Positions 24,367 to 34,132 of a stretch of DNA of 64,000 nucleotides are shown in pieces; within the stretch, counting starts at the first letter, position 1; every line of letters begins with the position of its first letter. A program made the position numbers and the translations under genes. The stretch covers positions 1,426,001-1,490,000 of the forward strand of contig JAWKIQ010000001.1 of the NCBI GenBank assembly GCA_041394185.1. Reading direction: 5' to 3'. The stretch is from Acidimicrobiales bacterium. Its GTDB lineage: Bacteria; Actinomycetota; Acidimicrobiia; Acidimicrobiales; Poriferisodalaceae. The notes beneath the pieces are model-generated. The model was not told the origin of the DNA. It saw nothing but the letters and a program-made list of their open reading frames with translations, and ran no database searches.

Positions 24367-25662
24367 GTGGCTTCCACACCCGTGTCCGAGACCAGACGAA
24401 ACGAGAAGATCAAGCGGCGTCGCGCCGCCGTTCTGGGGACCTTCGCGGGCATAGCACTGTTCGTCCTGGCTCTGGGCGTCTTCTCGGTCGGACAGGCCTC
24501 GCGGCGGGTGACCGAGCGCGCCAGCTCGGCACACTCATACGACGAGCTGTTGATGTCGGCAACGGTCGCGAGGGCCCAGCTGAGTTTCACGTCCCTCGTT
24601 TACGAGCTCGGACAGACGGCCGAGATCGACGTGGCGAGACCGATCGAATCGAACCTCGGCAACGTGTCAGGGTCGATGACGAACATGGCCGTGATCGTCG
24701 AGGAGGCCAGGCGCGACGGGGTTGGCCTGTTGCCCACCACGGAAGACTCGGTGGGGCGATTCCGCGAGCGGGTCAGGGAGGTCAGCCTCGCACTGTCCAA
24801 CGGCGAGGACGGCATCTCACTCGACGCCATGGAGCAGGCATACGACGAGTTGGCAGACGTGGTGGCGCGCGACCGCGACGACGCACTGGACCTGCTCGAC
24901 GCCGCCGACGCCGAGCTGACCGATCTGGGCACGCTGGTCGGTGCGATCATCGCCTTCCTGATTCCCACCGTCGCGGTGATGATCTATCGCGAGCTGACGC
25001 GACCTCAACGCGAGGTCCTCGAGTTGGAGGCCGCCCTGGCCAAGGGCCACGCCCAGACCCTCGTGCGGCGAAAGCTGGTCGACCGGTTCGTCGAGAGAGC
25101 ACGGATGCGCCCAGAGTCGCATCTGACGGCCCCCATAGAGCGGTTCGTGGCCGCCACCGAGGTTGTCGACGGAGCCAGAGCTCCCGATCTTCAGACGCTC
25201 GAGTCTGGCGAGCTCAGCTCGATGTTGTGGCGTGCCGGTCGTGTCACCGGCGTCGAGGTCGAGGTCAGCGGACCCACCGGAATCGTCACCATGACCGACG
25301 GCGGGGTCTTCTTCGATGCCGTGCGGCTGTTGATTCGCGATCTCGCGGGTTCGGGCGCATCGTTGGTGTTCTGCGAGATCATCGACCTGGCTTCGGCTGT
25401 CGAGCTGCGGTTGGGTCACGACGGGGTGCGGCGCACCAGCACCGAGGCCGCCTTGGCCCTCGAGCCCGACAGCTCGAACCTGCTCGACATAGTGCGCAGC
25501 AAACGCAGCGCCGACCTGTGGGTTGCGCGAACCCTTCTGAGAGCGATAGGCGCGGACCTGCGCGCTGTCAGCAAGAACCCCAGCGTTTCCTATGCCGTTG
25601 TGGTGCCCCGCGTTGCCACCGAATCAACGAAACAGCGCCAGGGGGCCGTAGCCACGAGGTGA
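24367..25662 (+). CDS. Receptor-like membrane protein with degenerate HATPase domain (paralogue 2)
   Basis: 431 aa from GTG 24367, seven bases after the previous stop. It has the same layout as paralogue 1: TM1 at about 22-42, a helical sensor domain, TM2 at about 190-212 (LVGAIIAFLIPTVAVMIYRELTRP, closely matching the other's FVVAFVIPTVGLFLYREITRP) and a C-terminal ATPase-like remnant with HDGVRR where an active kinase has DNGxG. SAHSYDELL near the first helix is also shared (VVHAYDELL). No phospho-acceptor histidine is evident. The first giant protein begins 28 bases downstream, so these two probably form an operon with it. Confidence 0.7.
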   Translation: MASTPVSETRRNEKIKRRRAAVLGTFAGIALFVLALGVFSVGQASRRVTERASSAHSYDELLMSATVARAQLSFTSLVYELGQTAEIDVARPIESNLGNVSGSMTNMAVIVEEARRDGVGLLPTTEDSVGRFRERVREVSLALSNGEDGISLDAMEQAYDELADVVARDRDDALDLLDAADAELTDLGTLVGAIIAFLIPTVAVMIYRELTRPQREVLELEAALAKGHAQTLVRRKLVDRFVERARMRPESHLTAPIERFVAATEVVDGARAPDLQTLESGELSSMLWRAGRVTGVEVEVSGPTGIVTMTDGGVFFDAVRLLIRDLAGSGASLVFCEIIDLASAVELRLGHDGVRRTSTEAALALEPDSSNLLDIVRSKRSADLWVARTLLRAIGADLRAVSKNPSVSYAVVVPRVATESTKQRQGAVATR

Positions 25663-25690
25663 CCGCCCACTCCGAGATGACCAGTTCCAG

Positions 25691-28600
25691 ATGACCAGAC
25701 GCAGACTGCTGTCGAACAACAAATGGAACGCCGTGCAGTTCAGGTGGGCGCTTGCGACGGTGATGATTCTCCTGCCCGGGATCGTGATGGTTCCCGAGCA
25801 GGCTTTGGCGCGCCAAACCGCCGATCAGACCGATCTCGTAGTTGCCCTCTCATGTGGGTTTGATGCGGATGGTGACGGTATCTGCGACACCGAAGAAGAC
25901 GCCAACGCTGACCTCGACGGTGATCCTTCGACCAATCCGGGCCCTGACACGGACGGCGACCTCATCCCCAACTATCTCGATCCCGACGACGACGGCGACG
26001 CGATGCCCACGGCATCTGAAAACGCCGACCCCAACGCAGACGGCGACCCGCGCGATGCGGTCGATTCGAACCACGATGGCGTGGCCGATTATCTGTCGGC
26101 GCCCACCCTTCCGGCGGGCGGGCAGGTGACGTGGCTCCAGAAGATCAGCGACACCGCAGGCGGTTTCGCCGGAACACTCGGCTTCGACGACCAGTTCGGT
26201 ATGTCGGCTACAGCCATCGGTGACATCGATGGCGACGGCGTCACCGACATCGCCGTGGGCGCCATCAACGACGACGATGGCGGCACAGACCGCGGCGCCA
26301 TCTACATCCTGTTCCTCAACCCAGACGGCACCGTCAAAGCCGAACAAAAGATCAGCGACACCGCCGGCGGGTTCTCGTCACCACTGCAGAACACCGACCT
26401 GTTCGGAAAGGCGATCGCTTCGATCGGCGACCTCGACGGCGACGGGGTTAACGACCTGGCGGTAGGCGCGTACTACGCCGACGACGGCGGTACAGACCGC
26501 GGCGCCGTATACATCCTGTTCCTCAACACCGACGGCACCGTCAAAGCCGAACAAGAGATCAGCTCCACCGCCGGCGGGCTCACCGGACCACTCGACAACA
26601 CCGACCGGTTCGGACGAGCCGTTACCGGACTCGGCGACCTCGACGGCGACGGCGTACGTGACATCGCCGTCAGCGCCTACTTCGACGACGACGGCGGCAC
26701 CGACCGCGGCGCCGTATACATCCTGTTCCTCAACACCGACGGCACCGTCAAAGCCGAACAAAAGATCAGCTCCACCGCCGGCGGGCTCACCGGACCACTC
26801 GACAACACCGACAGCTTGGGCTCGGCAGCGAGCGCCCTGGGCGACGTGGATGGCGACGGTGTAACCGACCTGGCGGTGGGGTCCTACTTCGACGACGACG
26901 GCGGCACCGACCGCGGCGCCGTATACATCCTGTTCCTCAACACCGACGGCACCGTCAAAGCAGAACAAAAGATCAGCTCCACCGCCGGCGGCCTCCTCGG
27001 ACCACTCGACAACACCGACTACTTCGGAGTCAGCACGGCGGGCGTAGGAGACTTCGATGGCGACGGCACACCCGACCTACTCGTCGGAGCCGCAAGGGAC
27101 GACGACGGCGGCACAGACCGAGGCGCCATCTATCTGCTGTCGCTCAGCACAAGCGGCACCGTCGAGAGCCAGCTGAAGATCTCGAATACCTCCGGGGGCC
27201 TGGGAGCAGGCCTCGACAACGGAGACTACTTCGGCACCTGGGTGTCGTCTCTGGGCGACCTCGACGGTGACGATCTGCCAGACCTGGTCGTCGGCGCGCC
27301 ATTCGACGACGACGGCGGCTCCGACCACGGAGCCGCGTACGTGATCGGACTGTCCGAACCAGCGGCGGTGAGCGTCAACTCCACCGCAGACCTGGCCGAC
27401 CTCGTGCCGGGTGACGGAATCTGCGACACCGGCGCCACCAACAGCGAAGGCGCAGACGAGTGCACGCTGCGCGCCGCTATCGAGGAGACCAACGCCACGG
27501 CCTCGATCGACATCATCGACTTCGCCCTCCCCCTGAGCGACCCCGGGTATGTCGCAGGACCACCCAGCTATTGGGTCATCGCGCCAGCGTCGAACCTTCC
27601 AGCGATCACCGACATCGTGACTATCGACGGTTACACCCAGGCGGGCTCTTCGGCCAACACCGTCGCCGCGCCCGGTGGGCTCGACACCGTGCTGAAGGTT
27701 CGCCTCGATGGCACGAGCGCTGTCCAGGGCATCGGTTTCAACCCGGGGGCCGATGGCTCCGTCGTACGAGGTCTGAACATCGCCAACTTCGCGAGCCGAG
27801 GTATCTCCATGGCGCCGGGAGTGACGAACGTCGAAATCAGCGGCAACTTCATCGGCACCAACATCGACGGCACGGCCGCCAACTCGAACACCATCGGCGT
27901 GTTCACCAACGGCGCCGGCCTGCGTGTGGGCTCGGGCGTGGCGGCCGATCGAAACCTGATCTCCGGCAACTCCGATCTACCCGTTCGATTCTCGGGTGTG
28001 GGCGCCCAGGGCGGGATAGTGCAAGGCAACCTGCTGGGCACCGACGTGACCGGCATGTCCATCCTGGCCGCGTCCAACTGGGGTGTCATGACCGACAACG
28101 GAGCCGGATCTCTGACGCTGGGCGTCGACGGCGACGGTTTCGACGATGCGGGCGAGGCGAACATCGTGATCGCCGGCTCAAACGGCAGCTCGCTGACCGG
28201 TTCGGCGTCGGTGATCGCTGGCAATCACTTCGGCGTGGGTTCAGATGGCGCCACCGCGCTTGGCGCCGTCGGCCTCGGCATCGGCGGGTCGGGCACAAGG
28301 GTGGGCTCGAACTGGGATGGCACATCCGACAGCCTCGAGGCCAACCTCTTCTCGGGGTTGGTCGGTGCGGGAATAAGCATCGCCGGTGCAGCCGATGACG
28401 TGTCGGTGTTGGGCAACAGGTTCTGGGGCAACGGCGGCCTCGGTATCGACCTCGGCGGAGGCGGCGTAACCGAGAACGATCCCAACGACGTCGATACGGG
28501 GCCCAACGGCTTGCTCAACTTCCCCGAGATGACCAGCGCTGTCTCGAGCTACGGCTCGACCCAGATCGACTTCGATCTCGACGTGCCGGCTGGCGACTAC

Positions 28601-31600
28601 CGAGTCGAGGCGTTCGTCAACCCCTCGGGCGCCGATCCGACTGGCAATGGCGAGGGCGAGCAGTTCGTGGGCGCAACGGTGGTGTCTCACACCGGTTCGG
28701 GCACCGAGTCGTTCCAGGTCACCATCAGCGGAGCGCCCGGCGACATCATCAGCCTCACCGCCACAGAGCAAATGCCGGGCCCGGTGTTCGGTTCGACCTC
28801 GGAGTTCTCCGATGTGGCCGCCGCGGTGTGCGCAGACGCCGATTCCGACGGGCTCTGCGACGACAACGAAGATGCCAACGCCGACGCCGACAACGACCCG
28901 GCCACCAACCCTGGGCCCGACACAGACGGCGACACCATCCCCAACTACCTCGACCCCGACGACGACAACGACGGCTCGCCCACCAGCACAGAGAACGCAG
29001 ACCCCAACGGCGACGGCGACCCTCGCGACGCGCTGGACAGCGACTTCGACGGCCAACCCGACTGGCTCGATGTCGAAGCCGGCCCTTCCACAACACCCCT
29101 GGGCGCCGAGCAGAAGATCAGCGATCTGGCCGGCGGTCTGGGCGCCGCGTTGGCCGTCGACGACAACTTCGGCCGCTCGCTCGCATCGGTGGGCGACATC
29201 GACGGCGATGGTGTGGGCGACCTGGTGGTCGGCAAGGCGCGCGACGACGACGGAGGCAACGACCGCGGGGCGGTATATGTCTTGTTCCTCAACGCCGACG
29301 GCACCGTCAAGTCCGAACAGAAGATCAGCGACCTGGTAGGCGGTCTCATGGCGCCCTTGAAAGACGTCGGGTATTTCGGGTGGTCGGTTGCCGGGCTGGG
29401 CGATCTGGACGGTGACGGCATTACAGACATCGCCGTCGGAGCCAGAACCGACGACGGGGGCGGCACCACCGAGGGTGCGGTCTTCGTGCTGTTCCTCAAC
29501 AGCGACGGCACCGTCAAGGCCGAACAAAAGATCAGCTCCGCCGACGGCGGACTGGTCGCCACCATCGACGCAGGTGACAACTTCGGCAGCGCTGTGGAGG
29601 GTCTGGGCGATATCGACGGTGACGGCGTCAACGACCTGGCCGTTGGTTCGTACTCCGATGATGACGGAGGCAACGGCCGGGGTGCGGTGTACGTGCTGTT
29701 CCTCAACAGCGACGGCACCGTCAAAGCCGAACAGAAGATCAGCGACACGGCAGGCGGACTGTCAGCAGAGTTGGACGACACCGACTTCTTCGGCTGGTCC
29801 ATAGCTTCGCTGGGCGACATAGACGGCGACGGCGTCTCCGATATCGCGGTCGGAGCGCGTTTCGATGACGACGGCGGCACCGACCGCGGAACGACATACG
29901 TCCTGCGTCTGAATAGTGACGGCACGGTCAAGGCCGAACAGAAGATCAGCGACACGGCAGGCGGGCTCACCGCGACCCTGGACGACGGCGACTACTTCGG
30001 TGCGTCCGTCGCCGGGCTCGGCGACACCGACGGCAACGGAATCGGCGACCTGGCGGTCGGCGCCTACAACGATGCCGACGGCGGCACCGGCCGCGGGGCC
30101 ATCTACATCCTTTCCCTCGATGCGACCGGTGCCGTGATCGGCGAGGAGAAGGTCAGCGCGCTGTCGGGCGGCTTCACCGGTCCGCTCGCGGCGAGCGACT
30201 TCTTCGGGGTTTCGGTGGTGAGCCTGGGCGATCTCGATGACGACGGCAGCCTGAACCTGGCGGTCGGCGCCTTCGGCGACGACGACGGGGCGGCCAATGC
30301 AGGCGCAGTCTGGATTCTCGACCTGTCGCCGCCGACGACGGTGGCTGTCAACTCGTCGGGTGACGGCGCCGACCTCTCGCCTGGAGACAACCTCTGCGAC
30401 ACCGGGGGCACCAATGCCGAGGGCAATCCAGAGTGCACGTTGCGCGCCGCCATCGACGAGGCAAACGCTTCGGCCTCGATCGGCACGATCGAGTTCGATA
30501 TACCGATCTCCGACGTCGGCCACGCTGCCGGTGTGTGGACGATCAACCCGGCAAGTGTGTTGCCCGCGATAACCGCTTCGGTCACCATCGACGGCACCAC
30601 CCAGGCGGGTGCTGCGTGCGACCCGGTCGACGGCGAACACACCATCGCCGTGCTGCTCGACGGAACCGGCCTGGCCGCATCGTCGGACGGTCTGGTTCTG
30701 ACGGCTGGTGGCAGCACCATCCAGGGCCTGGCCATCGAGGCTTTCGGCGACAACCAGGTCCAGCTGGATGGCAACTCGAACACGGTCCGGTGCAACTTCC
30801 TTGGCGTTCAGGCCGACGGGGCGACCAGCACCAGCGCCGAAGCGGCAGCTGTCTATGTGACCGGCACCGACAGCATCATCGGCGGGCCCGCCGTGGCCGA
30901 CCGCAACGTCTTGTCGGCTGGTTCGGACGGTGTCGTCGTCGAGACCGGCGCGCTCAGAACGCTGATCCAGAACAACATCATCGGCCTGGACATGACCGGC
31001 ACGCTCGCCATCGGGGCCGTCGGGTCTGGCATCTACGCCAACCTCGACACCGATACGACGATCGACAGCAACGTGATCTCGGGCTACTGGGACGGCATCT
31101 TCGCCAATGGCTCGACCGGCATGGTCATCATCGGCAACAAGATCGGCACCAACCGGACCGGCACCGCGGCCGTGGCCAATGGCGCCAAGGGTGTCTGGCT
31201 GCTCGGCGCCGCCGACGGAACCCTCGTGTCGAACAACCTGATCTCGGGCAACACCGACCAGGGCCTGTTCACGAACAACTCGGTAACCAACACGACGATC
31301 ACTGGCAACACGATCGGAATGAACGCTGCCGGTGACGCGCCGATACCCAACTCGGTTGGCGTCTACCTGCAGGGACCGGCCACCGTCGGCGGGCCACTTC
31401 CGGCCAACCGCAACATCATTTCGGGTAACGCGGGCAACGCCATCACGGTTGTCGGGTCGTTTGCGTCGGGAACGACCATCGAGGGCAACCGCATCGGCAC
31501 CAGTGCCGACGGGCTCTCGGCCGTCGCCAACGGCGGGGCGGGCATACAGGTCGACGGAGGCGCCGACAATGTCGTGATCGGGGGCGCTGCGGCTGGCGCG

Positions 31601-33721
31601 GGCAACCTGATCTCGGGCAACACCGGACACGGCGTCCACATCTCCGGCAGTGGCACCGACAACGCCGTGGTTCAAGGCAACGTGATCGGCCTCGACACCG
31701 CAGGCAACGTCCTCGGCAACGCAAGCCAGGGCATCTACGTGGCAGCGACCGATGGTCACCAGATCGGTGGCAGCGGAGCCGGCGAGGGCAACGTGATCTC
31801 GGGCAATGCGTCGAACGGTGTGATGCTCGACGGAACCGGCGCCACCGGCAACGTCGTCGCAGGCAACATCGTCGGCCTAGACCCCACGGGAAGCCTGCCG
31901 CGCCCCAATGGTGGTGCCGGCGTCGCCATCTGGACCTTCGCCGACGGCAACACAATCGGCGGGGCGACTCCAGGCGATGCAAACACGATCTCTGGCAATA
32001 CGGGTGCCGGCGTCAGTATCGCCAACGGGGCCGACAACAACATGGTTCGCGGCAACCGGATCGGGCTCGACTCGAGCGGCGTTGCGGTGGTGCCGAACGG
32101 AGCAGCCGGCATTGGCAAGGGTGGCGCCGGCGCGGGCAACACGTTCATCTCCAACCAGATCGTGGGCAACGTCGGGCTCGGCATAGACCTCGGAACCACC
32201 GGTGTCGACACCAACGACGCGCTCGATGTCGACACCGGCTCGAACGACCTGCTCAACTACCCGGTCGTCACGTCTGCGATCGACGCGCTCGGCACCGTAA
32301 CGGTCGACTTCGATCTGGACGTCCCCGCCGGGTCGTATCGAATCGAGTTGTTCACCAACCCGGCGGGCGCCGATCCAAGTGGCTACGGCGAGGGTCAGGG
32401 CCTGCAGGTCGCAAGCACCATCGTGCACACCGGCTCGGGTACCGAGTCGTTCCAGATCATCTACGGCGGCGGCTATGGCGACACGATCACCCTGACCGCC
32501 ACCGAAGAGTCGGCGGGGCCTGTCTATGGGTCCACGTCGGAGTTCTCGGCCGCGGCATCTGTGGCGTGCACCGACACCGACGGCGACACCGTGTGCGACA
32601 TCTTCGAAGACGCCAACCTGGATCTCGACGGTGATCCGTCGACAAACCCCGGTCCCGACACCGATGGTGATTTCACCCCCGACTATCTCGACACCGACGA
32701 CGATGGCGACGGCGCCCCCACCGCCGACGAGTCGGCCGACCCCAACGCCGACGGCGACCCCGCCGACGCACTCGACACCGATGCCGACCTGACGCCCGAC
32801 TATCTCGACGCAATGGGTGGCGCCGACTGCACCGCCCAGACCCAGGTGCCCACGATCGAGTGCAACTACCTGGTGGCGCTTGCGTCGGCGACCAACTCGC
32901 CGGGCTGGACCGCCAACTCGGGGTGGTTGGCACACAGCCTCCCCTGCCTGTGGCCAGGGGTCACCTGCGACGCCACCAACGTCACTGGCCTCGACCTCTC
33001 GAACAGTGGGCTCGTCGGTTCGATACCCGCAGGCATCGACGACCTCGCTGCGCTGCAGACGATCGATCTGTCTGTCAACCGGCTGAGTGGTGCCTTCCCG
33101 GCCGATCTGGCGGCCATCCCGATGCTGGTCGAGCTTCGCCTCAACGACAACGAGCTGACCGGTTCGCTGCCGCTGGGATTCGGCTCGATCGCCTCGCTGA
33201 CCGTCCTGGATGTCGAGACCAACCGGCTCGGCGGCTCGCTGCCCGCCGACCTAGGCGGAGCATCTGCTCTGACCCACCTCAACGTGGGCCACAACGCTCT
33301 GTCGGGAAGCATCCCTGCGGGCCTGGGTTCGCTGACGTCGCTGGTGGTGCTCGATCTCCAGAACAACGCCTTCAGCGGTTCGATACCGACGACGTTCGGT
33401 GCCTTGGATTCGGTGACCGACCTGCGCCTGCAGAACAACGTCCTCACGGGCGCCATTCCGGTAGAGCTGGGCGACATGGCCTCGGTCGAGTGGATGATGC
33501 TGCACGACAACGGCCTGTCTGGTTCGATTCCGGTCGAGTTGGGCGACGCCACGACCCTGCAAGGGCTGAGCCTTCACGGCAACCTGCTGAGCGGTGCCGT
33601 GCCCGTGCAGCTGTCGAACCTGGCCTCGCTCGCGTCGCTGACCCTGCAGGGCAACGCCGGCTTGGGCTCGGTGCCCGGCGCCGTCGTCGATCTGCCCGGG
33701 CTCCTCGTCTTCGCCCGATAG
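25691..33721 (+). CDS. Giant secreted modular protein 1 (FG-GAP / CSLREA / beta-helix / LRR), 2,676 aa
   Basis: The N-terminus is arginine-rich with a hydrophobic core ending in AQ-type cleavage near residue 40, so it is exported. Module order (approximate bases): Ca2+-binding TSP3-like array 25856-26110; FG-GAP propeller 26130-27355; CSLREA-like cap 27362-27530; beta-helix 27530-28500; VPAG domain 28540-28820; TSP3 28830-29095; second propeller 29107-30330; cap 30340-30510; long beta-helix 30510-32250; VPAG domain 32290-32560; TSP3 32570-32815; plant-like LRR cap and ten LRRs 32860-33718. Each propeller has six repeats of the form FGxSVAxLGDLDGDGVxDLAVG. No LPXTG or membrane anchor is visible at the C-terminus. 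A structural or adhesive role is inferred from domains only. Confidence 0.88.
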   Translation: MTRRRLLSNNKWNAVQFRWALATVMILLPGIVMVPEQALARQTADQTDLVVALSCGFDADGDGICDTEEDANADLDGDPSTNPGPDTDGDLIPNYLDPDDDGDAMPTASENADPNADGDPRDAVDSNHDGVADYLSAPTLPAGGQVTWLQKISDTAGGFAGTLGFDDQFGMSATAIGDIDGDGVTDIAVGAINDDDGGTDRGAIYILFLNPDGTVKAEQKISDTAGGFSSPLQNTDLFGKAIASIGDLDGDGVNDLAVGAYYADDGGTDRGAVYILFLNTDGTVKAEQEISSTAGGLTGPLDNTDRFGRAVTGLGDLDGDGVRDIAVSAYFDDDGGTDRGAVYILFLNTDGTVKAEQKISSTAGGLTGPLDNTDSLGSAASALGDVDGDGVTDLAVGSYFDDDGGTDRGAVYILFLNTDGTVKAEQKISSTAGGLLGPLDNTDYFGVSTAGVGDFDGDGTPDLLVGAARDDDGGTDRGAIYLLSLSTSGTVESQLKISNTSGGLGAGLDNGDYFGTWVSSLGDLDGDDLPDLVVGAPFDDDGGSDHGAAYVIGLSEPAAVSVNSTADLADLVPGDGICDTGATNSEGADECTLRAAIEETNATASIDIIDFALPLSDPGYVAGPPSYWVIAPASNLPAITDIVTIDGYTQAGSSANTVAAPGGLDTVLKVRLDGTSAVQGIGFNPGADGSVVRGLNIANFASRGISMAPGVTNVEISGNFIGTNIDGTAANSNTIGVFTNGAGLRVGSGVAADRNLISGNSDLPVRFSGVGAQGGIVQGNLLGTDVTGMSILAASNWGVMTDNGAGSLTLGVDGDGFDDAGEANIVIAGSNGSSLTGSASVIAGNHFGVGSDGATALGAVGLGIGGSGTRVGSNWDGTSDSLEANLFSGLVGAGISIAGAADDVSVLGNRFWGNGGLGIDLGGGGVTENDPNDVDTGPNGLLNFPEMTSAVSSYGSTQIDFDLDVPAGDYRVEAFVNPSGADPTGNGEGEQFVGATVVSHTGSGTESFQVTISGAPGDIISLTATEQMPGPVFGSTSEFSDVAAAVCADADSDGLCDDNEDANADADNDPATNPGPDTDGDTIPNYLDPDDDNDGSPTSTENADPNGDGDPRDALDSDFDGQPDWLDVEAGPSTTPLGAEQKISDLAGGLGAALAVDDNFGRSLASVGDIDGDGVGDLVVGKARDDDGGNDRGAVYVLFLNADGTVKSEQKISDLVGGLMAPLKDVGYFGWSVAGLGDLDGDGITDIAVGARTDDGGGTTEGAVFVLFLNSDGTVKAEQKISSADGGLVATIDAGDNFGSAVEGLGDIDGDGVNDLAVGSYSDDDGGNGRGAVYVLFLNSDGTVKAEQKISDTAGGLSAELDDTDFFGWSIASLGDIDGDGVSDIAVGARFDDDGGTDRGTTYVLRLNSDGTVKAEQKISDTAGGLTATLDDGDYFGASVAGLGDTDGNGIGDLAVGAYNDADGGTGRGAIYILSLDATGAVIGEEKVSALSGGFTGPLAASDFFGVSVVSLGDLDDDGSLNLAVGAFGDDDGAANAGAVWILDLSPPTTVAVNSSGDGADLSPGDNLCDTGGTNAEGNPECTLRAAIDEANASASIGTIEFDIPISDVGHAAGVWTINPASVLPAITASVTIDGTTQAGAACDPVDGEHTIAVLLDGTGLAASSDGLVLTAGGSTIQGLAIEAFGDNQVQLDGNSNTVRCNFLGVQADGATSTSAEAAAVYVTGTDSIIGGPAVADRNVLSAGSDGVVVETGALRTLIQNNIIGLDMTGTLAIGAVGSGIYANLDTDTTIDSNVISGYWDGIFANGSTGMVIIGNKIGTNRTGTAAVANGAKGVWLLGAADGTLVSNNLISGNTDQGLFTNNSVTNTTITGNTIGMNAAGDAPIPNSVGVYLQGPATVGGPLPANRNIISGNAGNAITVVGSFASGTTIEGNRIGTSADGLSAVANGGAGIQVDGGADNVVIGGAAAGAGNLISGNTGHGVHISGSGTDNAVVQGNVIGLDTAGNVLGNASQGIYVAATDGHQIGGSGAGEGNVISGNASNGVMLDGTGATGNVVAGNIVGLDPTGSLPRPNGGAGVAIWTFADGNTIGGATPGDANTISGNTGAGVSIANGADNNMVRGNRIGLDSSGVAVVPNGAAGIGKGGAGAGNTFISNQIVGNVGLGIDLGTTGVDTNDALDVDTGSNDLLNYPVVTSAIDALGTVTVDFDLDVPAGSYRIELFTNPAGADPSGYGEGQGLQVASTIVHTGSGTESFQIIYGGGYGDTITLTATEESAGPVYGSTSEFSAAASVACTDTDGDTVCDIFEDANLDLDGDPSTNPGPDTDGDFTPDYLDTDDDGDGAPTADESADPNADGDPADALDTDADLTPDYLDAMGGADCTAQTQVPTIECNYLVALASATNSPGWTANSGWLAHSLPCLWPGVTCDATNVTGLDLSNSGLVGSIPAGIDDLAALQTIDLSVNRLSGAFPADLAAIPMLVELRLNDNELTGSLPLGFGSIASLTVLDVETNRLGGSLPADLGGASALTHLNVGHNALSGSIPAGLGSLTSLVVLDLQNNAFSGSIPTTFGALDSVTDLRLQNNVLTGAIPVELGDMASVEWMMLHDNGLSGSIPVELGDATTLQGLSLHGNLLSGAVPVQLSNLASLASLTLQGNAGLGSVPGAVVDLPGLLVFAR
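26390..27020 (+). repeat. Near-identical 207-base tandem repeats inside the first propeller
   Basis: The segment starting CGCGGCGCCGTATACATCCT recurs at 26498, 26705 and 26912, exactly 207 bases (69 codons) apart. Tracts of about 130 bases are almost identical, including synonymous sites. Each unit encodes one FG-GAP repeat. This indicates recent duplication or gene conversion. Confidence 0.8.
29107..30330 (+). repeat. Second six-repeat FG-GAP propeller of giant protein 1
   Basis: Six repeats of about 68 codons, each with a DxDGDG-type Ca2+ loop followed by a DDDGG-rich turn. The last repeat ends GAVWILDLSP, directly before the CSLREA-like cap. Confidence 0.8.
32860..33718 (+). repeat. Plant-like LRR domain, ten repeats, end of giant protein 1
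   Basis: An N-cap (ECNYLVALASAT, then GWLAHSLPCLWPGVTCD) resembles the LRRNT_2 cap of plant receptor kinases. Ten 24-residue repeats of the plant consensus LSGSIPxxLGxLxxL follow, and the protein ends five residues after the last. Confidence 0.85.
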
Positions 33722-33725
33722 GACT

Positions 33726-33744
33726 CGGGCGCGGCAGACGCCCG
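33726..33744 (+). terminator. Hairpin just after giant protein 1
   Basis: CGGGCG and CGCCCG form a six-pair stem with a seven-base loop, five bases after the stop. There is no T-run directly after. Confidence 0.3.
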
Positions 33745-33771
33745 GTACCGGGTTGTCCCGAAGGGAATATG

Positions 33772-33793
33772 GGGGCGAGTTCGCCCCGGTTTT
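33772..33793 (+). terminator. Candidate intrinsic terminator
   Basis: GGGGCGA, a two-base loop and TCGCCCC form a perfect stem, followed by GGTTTT. This would separate giant protein 1 from the giant protein 2 transcript. Confidence 0.45.
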
Positions 33794-33825
33794 CGGGGTG
33801 AACCCACCTCCAGATTCGGCGAACG

Positions 33826-33945
33826 TCAGGGGTTCTCCCATCGGGTCTGCTTGCGGTTGTCCAGGTCTACCGGCAACAGAACCCGATCGATGGTGTGCAC
33901 CACGCCATTGCCGACAATCCGTGCTGTTGTTTGCTCACCCTTTCG
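33826..33945 (-). pseudogene. Remnant of a fasciclin-domain gene C-terminus
   Basis: On the minus strand, the frame ending at 33826 reads ARIVGNGVVHTIDRVLLPV and then a short charged tail and stop. NGVVHxIDxVLLP is the conserved end of fasciclin (FAS1) domains, which are cell-adhesion modules. Upstream, the frame is broken by TAG at 33946-33948 and no further fasciclin sequence is recognisable. It is probably the last relic of a decayed adhesion gene within the 411-base gap between the two giant genes. The rest of that gap holds hairpins and a palindrome but no other gene that I can support. Confidence 0.45.
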
Positions 33946-34068
33946 CTACGGAGCGTCGATCTGGATGTAACCAATTTCACCCTCTGTGGGCTTGCCGCGC
34001 CGGTGACTGCACACGCGCGGCACGACGGGCAGTACTGAACCGACCGTCAGCGCGGCCGACTGAACTGA

Positions 34069-34083
34069 TCGTGACTGTCACGA
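34069..34083. promoter_or_regulatory. Palindrome upstream of giant protein 2; candidate operator
   Basis: TCGTGA, three bases and TCACGA form a perfect 15-base palindrome, 49 bases before the ATG at 34133. No clear promoter or Shine-Dalgarno was recognised near it. Confidence 0.35.
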
Positions 34084-34132
34084 GCGCCTTTGTGCGTTCT
34101 CATGCAAGCGACCCGGTGGTGATGTCGGTTCG

